From: Gammaproteobacteria bacterium
GTDB taxonomy: Bacteria > Pseudomonadota > Gammaproteobacteria > Burkholderiales > Gallionellaceae
DNA: 64,000 bases
Assembly (NCBI GenBank): GCA_018814405.1
Contig: JAHIZO010000004.1
Location: 226,135-290,134, forward strand
Reading direction: 5' to 3'
Each line of letters opens with the position of its first letter. The stretch's first letter is position 1. The position numbers and the translations under genes are program-made. Below the pieces are notes generated by a model. That model was not told the DNA's origin and ran no database searches. It worked only from the letters and a program-made list of their open reading frames with translations. Positions 18,723 through 25,911 of the stretch are shown here, in pieces.

Positions 18723-19952
18723 ATGGCCTCGTATAACGTCAATCTGCACGAAGTGGTGTATTCGCTCTCCAATGCCCTGGATCTTGTGGGGGTCAGTCAT
18801 ATCCATCACGGGAAGCGGGTGGCATATATGGCGACCGAGGTGGGCAAGCAGCTCGGTTGGAACGGCCCCATGATGGACGATCTGTTTCAGAGTGCCATCC
18901 TGCATGACATCGGCGTGTCCAAGACACAGGTGCACAAACATCTGGCTGAACTGGAATGGGAGTTGGAGAAGGATCACTGCATCGTCGGTCATGATCTGCT
19001 ACAGGGATGCTCGCTGCTCTCTCATCTGTCGGGGAACATCCTGTATCACCATTCGCACTGGGAGGTGCTGGAAAGACTAGAGCTGGATGATTCGACCAAA
19101 TTGATCGCGAACTGTATCTATCTGGTCGACCGTGTCGATGTGCAAACGCTCAGGGAGATGGCCGGTGGGCAAGATATCCTGCTGGGGAAAGACAGGATAT
19201 GGGAGATGGTGCGGAAGAATTCAGGCGACTGGTTCTATCCGGGCTTGGTCGAGGCCTTCATGGAAGTCTCCAAGTCGGATGCTTTCTGGTTCCGTCTTGA
19301 ACGGGAGCATGTGAACGGCTATCTGTCGACCTGGCTTTCACATTCGGGAGAGAAGGCGGTCTCATTTACGGAATTGAAGAAAGTCGTCGAGATATTCTCC
19401 TATGTTGTCGATGCCAAAAGCAGTTTCACCAAGGAGCATTCCGAGGGTGTGGCGATGCTTGCCCATCATCTGGGTAGGGAGTTCGCTTTGTCGGAAGAGA
19501 GTTGCGAGCTGCTGGAATTGGCCGGGTTGTTGCACGACATCGGCAAACTGAGAGTGCCGGACGAGTTGCTGGAAAAAACGGGGAGTTTGAGTGAGACCGA
19601 GTACTGCGTCATGCATCGTCATAGTTTTGACACCTATGACATCCTGAAGAACATCAGGGGCATGGAGCAGGTGGCGACTTGGGCGGCGCAGCATCATGAG
19701 CGCGTCGATGGCTCGGGTTATCCGTATATGTCCGGTGAGCACGAGATATCGATAGAAGCCCGGATACTGGCTGTTGCAGATGTCTTTCAGGCTTTGGCAC
19801 AGCGGCGCCCGTATCGGGAGGCGCTGCCGCCAGAGAAGATATTGAAGATACTGCAATTGGAAGCAGACAGCGGGAAGCTAGACAGGGTGGTGGTGGCGAA
19901 AGTGGAGAAGAACCTTCAGCATTGTTGGGAGACATCGCTGTTGATGAAATGA
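18723..19952 (+). CDS. Tandem HD-domain protein with C-terminal HD-GYP phosphodiesterase
   Basis: 409 aa from the ATG at 18723; the frame is open to a GTG at 18684. The N-terminal half contains an HD domain (SHIHHGKRVAYMA, SAILHDIGVSK) that lacks the GYP part. The C-terminal half is a full HD-GYP domain: HSEGVAMLAHHLG, GLLHDIGKLRVPDELLEK, then HHERVDGSGYP. HD-GYP proteins break down c-di-GMP using a metal centre. No sensor or membrane segment is visible; it should be cytosolic. It is preceded by a conserved 51 bp element at 18598-18648, so it probably has its own promoter. Confidence 0.88.
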   Translation: MASYNVNLHEVVYSLSNALDLVGVSHIHHGKRVAYMATEVGKQLGWNGPMMDDLFQSAILHDIGVSKTQVHKHLAELEWELEKDHCIVGHDLLQGCSLLSHLSGNILYHHSHWEVLERLELDDSTKLIANCIYLVDRVDVQTLREMAGGQDILLGKDRIWEMVRKNSGDWFYPGLVEAFMEVSKSDAFWFRLEREHVNGYLSTWLSHSGEKAVSFTELKKVVEIFSYVVDAKSSFTKEHSEGVAMLAHHLGREFALSEESCELLELAGLLHDIGKLRVPDELLEKTGSLSETEYCVMHRHSFDTYDILKNIRGMEQVATWAAQHHERVDGSGYPYMSGEHEISIEARILAVADVFQALAQRRPYREALPPEKILKILQLEADSGKLDRVVVAKVEKNLQHCWETSLLMK

Positions 19953-19982
19953 GTTTGGCTGGATTCGATGCGGGGGAAAGAA

Positions 19983-20471
19983 ATGATCTATGAATTGGAC
20001 GGGGATGTTTTGCGCACGGGTGCGCAGGTCATCGCGCACGGTGTCTCGCCTAATGATGACTTCCATCAGGGGCTGGCGTTGCAATTACGCGAAGGCATGC
20101 CGGAGATGTACAAGGATTTTCGTCATCATTGCAAGACCATGCATCCCAAGCCGGGTAGTCTGATGACTTGGAAGTTCGGCGAGGGCCGCCAGTTGGTCCA
20201 TTTGTTCACCCAATCTTCGGCATATGACCACGGAAGCAAACCGGGGCGCGCAACACTCAGCCACGTCAATCACGCTTTGCATGCACTGCGCAATCTGATC
20301 CTGAAAGATGGGGGCACAAGCATCGCTATGCCTAAGCTGGCTTGTGGTGTTGGTGGGCTGGATTGGCAGGATGTGCAGCCGCTGGTCGCGAAGCAACTGG
20401 GGGATCTGGGCATCCCGGTGTACGTCTATGTGAACTATCAAAAGAACATAAAGGCCATAGAGCCTGCTTAA
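19983..20471 (+). CDS. Macro-domain protein (ADP-ribose binding or hydrolysing)
   Basis: 162 aa from the ATG at 19983, which has GGGGGAAAG just upstream; an in-frame ATG at 19968 lacks one. The pattern DGDVLRTGAQVIAHGVSPND, then LFTQSSAYDHGSKPGRATL, then IAMPKLACGVGGLDW, resembles the macro fold of the TARG1/DarG-like group, which remove ADP-ribose from proteins or DNA. No DarT-like ADP-ribosyltransferase is found next to it, so it is not an obvious toxin-antitoxin pair. It sits inside a c-di-GMP gene cluster, 30 bp after the HD-GYP gene and 32 bp before a response regulator. Confidence 0.75.
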   Translation: MIYELDGDVLRTGAQVIAHGVSPNDDFHQGLALQLREGMPEMYKDFRHHCKTMHPKPGSLMTWKFGEGRQLVHLFTQSSAYDHGSKPGRATLSHVNHALHALRNLILKDGGTSIAMPKLACGVGGLDWQDVQPLVAKQLGDLGIPVYVYVNYQKNIKAIEPA

Positions 20472-20503
20472 GAGTAATCTAAGTTCCCTGGAGGGGAGTT
20501 AAA

Positions 20504-21196
20504 GTGGTTAATGTCGGATCAGAGAAGACAGTCGTCGTGATAGACGATGATGTCGCAACTTTCAAAGGTATCTCTCGCATCGCCAGGCAGGCGGGCTTCA
20601 ATACGGAAGCCTTTCCTGATTGTCTGGATTTCTCGCGGTGGCTGGACGCGCATGCTGCTGATGCTTCCGTTGCGTCCCGTTCGTATTGCCTGGTGATCGA
20701 TGTCAAATCCCTGCTGCCGGATGCTGAATGGCATTCGAATCCTCACATCCGTTCGATCCCCAAGTTGTGTGTTGGCACGCCTGTCGCGATCTCCACCATG
20801 GGGCAGGTGATGAATGGATTTGAATGCGAATTCATCAGAAAGCCGTTCACGCTGGATGCCATACAGATGCATATCGAAGATGCTTTGGCGCGTTATGCCA
20901 GCAATGCCAGTGAGACGTTTGATAACAAGCGCATTATTGAGATGTTCGCACTGTTGACCAAACGCGAGCATGAAGTGGCGGCACTGGTTGGCAGTGGCAG
21001 CTCCAACCTCGATATCGCCGCCGTGCTCGGCATCACGCTGAAGACCGTCAAAGCGCATCGTGCGAAAGTGATGGAGAAGACTGCGGCCAGTACCATCGCC
21101 GATTTCGTTCGGAAATACGAGCGCTACAGGCAGGCAGTGCTCAAGACTGAGGGCGCCTCGCTTATGCGGTCAGGAAAACACAAGGTGGTGTCATGA
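20504..21196 (+). CDS. FixJ/LuxR-type response regulator
   Basis: 230 aa from a GTG with GGAGGGGAG upstream. The N-terminal receiver begins VVVIDDDVATFKGISRIARQ and carries a likely phospho-acceptor in YCLVIDVKSL; the conserved Lys is in FIRKPFTLDA. The C-terminal LuxR-type helix-turn-helix is LLTKREHEVAALVGSGSSNLDI with LGITLKTVKAHRAKVMEK. Such proteins activate transcription after phosphorylation by a partner kinase, which is not encoded here. Its stop overlaps the next ATG by 4 bp, tying it to the CBS-GGDEF protein. It is a candidate regulator for the conserved 51 bp elements in this island, but that is only a guess. Confidence 0.87.
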   Translation: MVNVGSEKTVVVIDDDVATFKGISRIARQAGFNTEAFPDCLDFSRWLDAHAADASVASRSYCLVIDVKSLLPDAEWHSNPHIRSIPKLCVGTPVAISTMGQVMNGFECEFIRKPFTLDAIQMHIEDALARYASNASETFDNKRIIEMFALLTKREHEVAALVGSGSSNLDIAAVLGITLKTVKAHRAKVMEKTAASTIADFVRKYERYRQAVLKTEGASLMRSGKHKVVS

Positions 21197-22548
21197 AACA
21201 AGCTGCCTTCCCGAGTGTGGGTTCGATCGCACAGAAAACCATCCTGCGCTGCGATCCGGCTATCAGTGCGAGAGAAGCTGCCTTGTTGATGGAAAAGAAC
21301 AATGTCAGCAGTGTCGTGCTTGAGATGGGTGGGAAGCTTCACATCTTCACCGTGGAAGACCTGCTGAACTTTATTCATGGCGAGGGAGCTTACAGCACAC
21401 CGCTATCCGATCTGTCGATCAGGCGGCTGGATTGCATCTCCGATAATGAGAAACTACTGGTGGTGCTGGAGCATTTGGAGAGCACCGGTTCTTCCCACCT
21501 TGGGGTGTTGGATGCCGATGACAGATTGATCGGCATCGTGACGCGCACCGACATCCTGACATCTATCGATCCTGCCATATTGCTGGAAAGAAAGAAGATA
21601 GGGGATATGATCATCAGGAGCGAGCCGGTCATGTTCACGGCAGACTGGATACTCGAAGATGTCATGCATCACTTCCGCAGGGCGGAGGATGCGATCATCG
21701 TGGTCGATGAGGGCAAGCCCATCGGCATCGTGACCACCAAAGATGTATTCGGTGTCCTCTCTTCTGGGGACGATGCTGGCAAGCCCCTTTCTGAATACAT
21801 GGCGACGCCTGTCATCACCTCGCCGCGCGCAGCTTCGATCAACGAGGCCATGTTGCAACTGAAGCAATATCGCATCAAGCGGGCTATCGTGGTCGATGAG
21901 GGCGGGCAACTGGCCGGCGTCATATCGCAGAGCGAACTCATCAGCTATGCATACGGCGCATGGATAAACATCCTGAAGAACCATTCCTCTGAATTGCATG
22001 AGCTGGTGGATATGCTGGAAGAGAAAGCGCGTAGCCTTGAGCATCTATCTGTGACCGACGTACTGACTGGGCTGGGCAACCGGCGGCTGTTGCAGATCAG
22101 GATGGACGAGGAAAAGGAGCGCGTCCGGCGTTATGGTGCAGTGCCATTCTCGTTGGTGATACTGGATATCGATTTCTTCAAGCAGATCAACGACACACAT
22201 GGACACTTGGTCGGTGATGCGGTGTTGAAGCTGCTAAGCACAGAGATCAACCGTGCCATACGCAAGATCGATACCGCGGTACGTTGGGGCGGCGAAGAAT
22301 TCGCCATCATGCTCGGCAATACACCGTTGTCGGCAGCAGCGGGTTTCTGTGAAAGACTGCGTGCAGCTGTCGAACGCATGGAACTGGTGAATGGAATCCA
22401 GCTGACGATCAGTTTGGGGATATCCGAGTATGTACCAAACGAGGAGGATTTCACTCTGGTGGAGCGTGCCGACCGGGCTTTGTATAGCGCGAAACGCAAA
22501 GGGCGGAACAGGGTGGAGGTGGAGCAGGCGCTCAAACTCTCGTCGTAA
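21193..22548 (+). CDS. Quadruple-CBS diguanylate cyclase
   Basis: 451 aa. Residues about 5-260 contain four CBS motifs in two pairs (examples: ILRCDPAISAREAALLMEKN, HLGVLDADDRLIGIVTRTDI, IVVDEGKPIGIVTTKDVFGV, IVVDEGGQLAGVISQSELI). CBS pairs commonly bind adenine nucleotides. A short helix leads to a GGDEF domain with RWGGEEFAIML and an I-site RKID. The arrangement suggests c-di-GMP synthesis set by nucleotide level. It starts with an ATGA overlap with the FixJ-type regulator and ends 52 bp from a convergent HD-GYP gene. Confidence 0.9.
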   Translation: MKQAAFPSVGSIAQKTILRCDPAISAREAALLMEKNNVSSVVLEMGGKLHIFTVEDLLNFIHGEGAYSTPLSDLSIRRLDCISDNEKLLVVLEHLESTGSSHLGVLDADDRLIGIVTRTDILTSIDPAILLERKKIGDMIIRSEPVMFTADWILEDVMHHFRRAEDAIIVVDEGKPIGIVTTKDVFGVLSSGDDAGKPLSEYMATPVITSPRAASINEAMLQLKQYRIKRAIVVDEGGQLAGVISQSELISYAYGAWINILKNHSSELHELVDMLEEKARSLEHLSVTDVLTGLGNRRLLQIRMDEEKERVRRYGAVPFSLVILDIDFFKQINDTHGHLVGDAVLKLLSTEINRAIRKIDTAVRWGGEEFAIMLGNTPLSAAAGFCERLRAAVERMELVNGIQLTISLGISEYVPNEEDFTLVERADRALYSAKRKGRNRVEVEQALKLSS

Positions 22549-22600
22549 CGCAACTCTGTTCGTCCTCGTTCTGCTGGGGGCGAGTGTCACGGCGCATGTT

Positions 22601-23737
22601 CTAGGCTTCGTCCTTGTAACGCATCTGGATATCAGAGATCGCCTGCGGGTTGTCGAGCAGTATCTCCACACACCTTCTGTCCAGTTTCCATTTCGATAGC
22701 GCATTGAGTTCATCGTACGCCGCGGCATTGCTCCAGGCAGGTTTGTAGCAGCGCTTCGATGTCAGTGCATCGAAAACATCAGCCGCCGCGATGATGCGCG
22801 CTTCAAGCGGGATGTCCTCACCTTTCAGTCCGCAAGGGTAGCCAGTCCCGTCGCAGTTCTCATGATGGGACTCGGCGATGTTGGCCATCACCGGGGCTAG
22901 GCTGGAATTGCCCAGATTGAAGTTCTTCAGCATGGTGTCGATGATCTGGCGGCCTTTGGTGGTGTGTGTCTGCATCAACTTGAACTCGTCTTGCGTGAGC
23001 TTTCCCGCTTTGAGCAGAATGTGGTCTGGTATCGCTATCTTGCCGATGTCGTGCATCGGGGCAGCCCACAGGATTGACTCGGTGAATTCGTCGTTCAACC
23101 CTTGATCACTGGCGATCTCATTGGCTATCAATCTGGAAAAATGCGACATGCGTTCGAGATGGGCACCGGTTTCCGGATCCCTGTAACTGGAGAAGCTGGT
23201 CGCCGTTCTGAGTGCACCGTGCATCGTCTGCACCGTATTGAGTTCAAGATCGACCAACAGTGAGATCATTCTTGCGATCATGTCCAGATTGGCAAGGGTG
23301 CTTTCCTGAAGCACATTCGGCTGTCGCGAGTTGAAGAAGATGAAACCGGTCAGTTGTTCGTTCGCATACATGGGGATGGTGTAGCTGGCGCGAAAGCCGT
23401 GATCCACGATCCGTTTGCTGTGTGTTTGCTCGCTGTCCGAGAATACGGAAAGGTCATTGATGATTCTGGGTCTGCCGCTCAGAAATATTTGATGCAGCGA
23501 GGGCGTGTCGGCCAGTTTTACCTGATAGCCAGGAAGTGGATTGCCATCGTCCGTACTATGGGCAAGGGTCTTGAGCAGATCGAGGGCCGGATCGTAGATG
23601 GCGACCGAGATGCGGTGGATGAACTCACAGCAATTGCGGGTCGCATCATGGATGGCAAGGATCTTTTCCGAAAGGGAACAGTTGTGGTTCAGCTGAGCCA
23701 GCATGTCTGTTCGATTGAACTCTATCCCTTCACCCAT
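22601..23737 (-). CDS. GAF and HD-GYP phosphodiesterase
   Basis: 378 aa from the ATG at 23737, with GGAGG placed 5 bp upstream; a GTG at 23749 is in frame but lies before that site. Residues about 20-165 look like a GAF sensor (FIHRISVAIYDPA, FRASYTIPMYANEQLTGFIF). The C-terminal HD-GYP domain has HLERMSHFSRLIANEI, MHDIGKIAIPDHILLKAGK, HHENCDGTGYP and IIAAADVFDALTSKRCYK, all expected for active enzymes. It should hydrolyse c-di-GMP in response to a small ligand at the GAF domain. It reads toward the CBS-GGDEF gene and away from ppk2. Confidence 0.92.
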   Translation of the reverse strand: MGEGIEFNRTDMLAQLNHNCSLSEKILAIHDATRNCCEFIHRISVAIYDPALDLLKTLAHSTDDGNPLPGYQVKLADTPSLHQIFLSGRPRIINDLSVFSDSEQTHSKRIVDHGFRASYTIPMYANEQLTGFIFFNSRQPNVLQESTLANLDMIARMISLLVDLELNTVQTMHGALRTATSFSSYRDPETGAHLERMSHFSRLIANEIASDQGLNDEFTESILWAAPMHDIGKIAIPDHILLKAGKLTQDEFKLMQTHTTKGRQIIDTMLKNFNLGNSSLAPVMANIAESHHENCDGTGYPCGLKGEDIPLEARIIAAADVFDALTSKRCYKPAWSNAAAYDELNALSKWKLDRRCVEILLDNPQAISDIQMRYKDEA

Positions 23738-24066
23738 CCTATCCTCCACTTTATATGTATCAAGACTTCAAATTCCGGAGCCTTTTTGTCAGGAATTGAA
23801 GTGCGTGTCTATTGGACCAAAGGCCAATGTGCAATATTGGGCTGTTCCGTTAGCATTCGTGCCACAAAAGCTAGCTTTGGCAGACACATAGGCGAAGGTC
23901 TGGTCGCATGGTGCGGATAGGGTGGGGATGGTTGATCACGACATCTCGTGTCCGGGATCGTTGCTCTGTGAAGGGAGCAATTATGCGACCCGGATATCCA
24001 AACCGGACAGACTGGTTTGTTCGATTTATCTGGAATCCATGTCGGCCGAGGATCTGACATGAAGAA
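23738..24066. other. Intergenic region between HD-GYP and ppk2
   Basis: About 330 bp without a gene, between divergent starts. It contains the second copy of the conserved 51 bp element (23811-23861) and a small hairpin, TTGCTC-N8-GAGCAA, near 23963-23983. No convincing small coding region or terminator was seen. It should carry promoters in both directions. Confidence 0.5.
23811..23861 (+). promoter_or_regulatory. Conserved 51 bp element, copy 2 (between HD-GYP and ppk2)
   Basis: ATTGG-N8-CCAAT at 23811-23828, 16 bp of unrelated sequence, then TTCCGTTAGCATTCGTG with TAGCAT at 23851-23856. Offset and orientation are the same as in copy 1 at 18598. Oriented this way it points at ppk2, whose start is about 210 bp downstream. 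The minus-strand HD-GYP start is 74 bp away on the other side, so the inverted repeat could serve either gene. Confidence 0.5.
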
Positions 24067-25260
24067 ATGGAGTATCAAGTGAGACAAAGAACAACGAAAG
24101 AATCAGCTAAGTCAGCACCTTCTTCAACGCCCCGTGGCACACATGCCTCAACCGGGCGCAAGGCAACTCCCCGAACCGTTTCGACTGGGGATATCCCGCC
24201 TAAGCTGACGCGCGCGGGGATAGAGACCTTCACGGTTGAGCAAGCGGTGAGCGCCGCCTACGGAGCAAAGTCGGCCGCTCTGCAAGGCATACTAGCTTCG
24301 ATCGACCCTGGTGATACCGATGCGTTGAGCAAAGCACTGGCCGTGATCCTCGACCAAGCATCGCCCGACGAAGCGGCGATACTGCGAGCCGAACTGATGC
24401 GGCATCCGGTGCTGACCAATAAGAGCGCGAAACATCCCGACGATGAACTGTCGGATGATTGGCGCAGCGGCGGGTATCCCTATCGCAATCTGCTGTCGCG
24501 CAAGAGTTACGAGAAACAGAAGTTCCAGCTGCAGGTGGAACTTCTCAAGCTGCAGGCCTGGGCAAAAGAGACAGGGCAAAAGATAGTGATCCTGTTCGAG
24601 GGGCGTGATGCGGCAGGCAAGGGAGGCACCATCAAGCGTTTCATGGAACACCTCAATCCGCGTGGAGCACGCGTGGTTGCGCTGGAAAAACCGTCTGCTG
24701 TCGAGCAGGGGCAGTGGTACTTCCAGCGCTATGTCCAAGAACTGCCGACCGCCGGTGAGATCGTGATGTTCGACCGATCCTGGTACAACCGAGCAGGCGT
24801 CGAGCAGGTCATGGGCTTTTGTACCCCAGACGAATACAACGAGTTCATGCGTCAGGCGCCCGAGTTCGAACGTAATCTGGTGCGCAGCGGTATACATCTG
24901 ATCAAGTTCTGGTTCTCTGTCAGTCGCGAAGAGCAGAAGCGACGCTTCAAGGAACGCAAGGTGCATCCGCTGAAGCACTGGAAACTGTCACCGATCGATT
25001 TGGCTTCACTGGATAAGTGGGACAGTTATACCAAGGCGAAAGAGGCGATGTTCTTCCATACCGACACCGCGGACACACCATGGACGGTGATTAAGTCGAA
25101 CTGCAAGAAACGCGCGCGCCTGAATGCGATGCGTTATGTGCTGCACAAACTGCCGTATTCGAACAAGGATATGGCGCGTATCGGACCGGTCGATCCCTTA
25201 CTGGTCGGACGTGCTCATGTCGTATATGAACGTGGAGAAAAAGATGCGGCTATTCTCTGA
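24067..25260 (+). CDS. ppk2: Polyphosphate kinase 2 family protein
   Basis: 397 aa. The PPK2 core holds a Walker A motif GRDAAGKGGTIKRFMEHLNP near residue 180, a Walker B-like VMFDRSWYNRAGVE, and the lid region SREEQKRRFKERKVHPLKHW. PPK2 enzymes transfer phosphate between polyphosphate and nucleotides. The N-terminal extension of about 130 residues is Ser/Thr/Lys-rich at first, then helical; it is longer than in single-domain class I enzymes. A GTG at 24079 has GGAG upstream at good spacing and may be the true start. It is preceded by the second conserved 51 bp element. Confidence 0.9.
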   Translation: MEYQVRQRTTKESAKSAPSSTPRGTHASTGRKATPRTVSTGDIPPKLTRAGIETFTVEQAVSAAYGAKSAALQGILASIDPGDTDALSKALAVILDQASPDEAAILRAELMRHPVLTNKSAKHPDDELSDDWRSGGYPYRNLLSRKSYEKQKFQLQVELLKLQAWAKETGQKIVILFEGRDAAGKGGTIKRFMEHLNPRGARVVALEKPSAVEQGQWYFQRYVQELPTAGEIVMFDRSWYNRAGVEQVMGFCTPDEYNEFMRQAPEFERNLVRSGIHLIKFWFSVSREEQKRRFKERKVHPLKHWKLSPIDLASLDKWDSYTKAKEAMFFHTDTADTPWTVIKSNCKKRARLNAMRYVLHKLPYSNKDMARIGPVDPLLVGRAHVVYERGEKDAAIL

Positions 25261-25436
25261 GCGTAAAGATGATTCAGGTATAGAAGTAGCAGCAGTTACT
25301 CATGATCACGGAGTGGGCGGGGCTGACAGGAATTTGTGTGCAGCGCTTGTGATTTCGAGCTGCATGGCGCTTCCCGAAGATGCAGAACTGACCGCGCTCC
25401 TCATGGATGCAGAGGACTCGATCGCAGGACATTGAT
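25245..25436 (+). CDS. Possible small protein overlapping the end of ppk2
   Basis: 63 codons starting at an ATG inside the last codons of ppk2, with GGAG 6 bp upstream. The product would begin MRLFSERKDDSGIEVAAVTH and end MDAEDSIAGH. It has no recognisable domain, no signal peptide and a mildly acidic C-terminal half. Support is limited to the start site and its placement; it could be non-coding. Confidence 0.3.
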
Positions 25437-25441
25437 GTCAG

Positions 25442-25882
25442 CTAGCGCGTGTGGTCTGCCCAGTTGTTGGGTGTCTCGAACAGACGTACGCGTTCCAGTT
25501 GCAGATGGTTGCCGTAGGTATCCTGATACGCGCCGTCGAGCAGAGCGAACGCCACGCGCGCCAGATTCTCCGCCGTTGGCATAACATCCAGCACCACGGT
25601 CTTGTGGTTCGGGATGGTTTCCAGAAATTCCAGCACGGTCTTGTCGTTGCGATAGACGATGAAGGCATGATCCCACGCATCCACCACCTGTTCTTTGGCG
25701 ATGCGTTTCACATCCGAAAAATCCATCACCATACCCTGTTCCGATACCCCCTCGGTTTCCACTACCTCGCCGGATAACGTGATCTCGATGGCATAGCGAT
25801 GGCCGTGCAGATGTCTGCACTGGCTGTTGTGGTTGGGGATGCGGTGACCGGCGTCGAATTCCAGTCTGCGGGTGATCTGCAT
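25442..25882 (-). CDS. queD: 6-carboxy-tetrahydropterin synthase QueD
   Basis: 146 aa. Zinc-binding and active-site segments are clear: FDAGHRIPNHNSQCRHLHGH (zinc His residues and the catalytic Cys), WDHAFIV (catalytic Asp-His), and the late Glu in VRLFETPNNWA. QueD makes 6-carboxytetrahydropterin from dihydroneopterin triphosphate, an early step to queuosine in tRNA. It is separate from other queuosine genes here. It follows the moxR-DUF58-transglutaminase operon by 30 bp on the same strand but is unlikely to be functionally linked. Confidence 0.92.
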   Translation of the reverse strand: MQITRRLEFDAGHRIPNHNSQCRHLHGHRYAIEITLSGEVVETEGVSEQGMVMDFSDVKRIAKEQVVDAWDHAFIVYRNDKTVLEFLETIPNHKTVVLDVMPTAENLARVAFALLDGAYQDTYGNHLQLERVRLFETPNNWADHTR

Positions 25883-25911
25883 GGGGCGTGCCTCGTTGAA
25901 AGTGGCGCGGA

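Noticed and set aside
19983..20471. DarTG-type toxin-antitoxin system
   Set aside because: Only a macro domain is seen; no adjacent ADP-ribosyltransferase gene.
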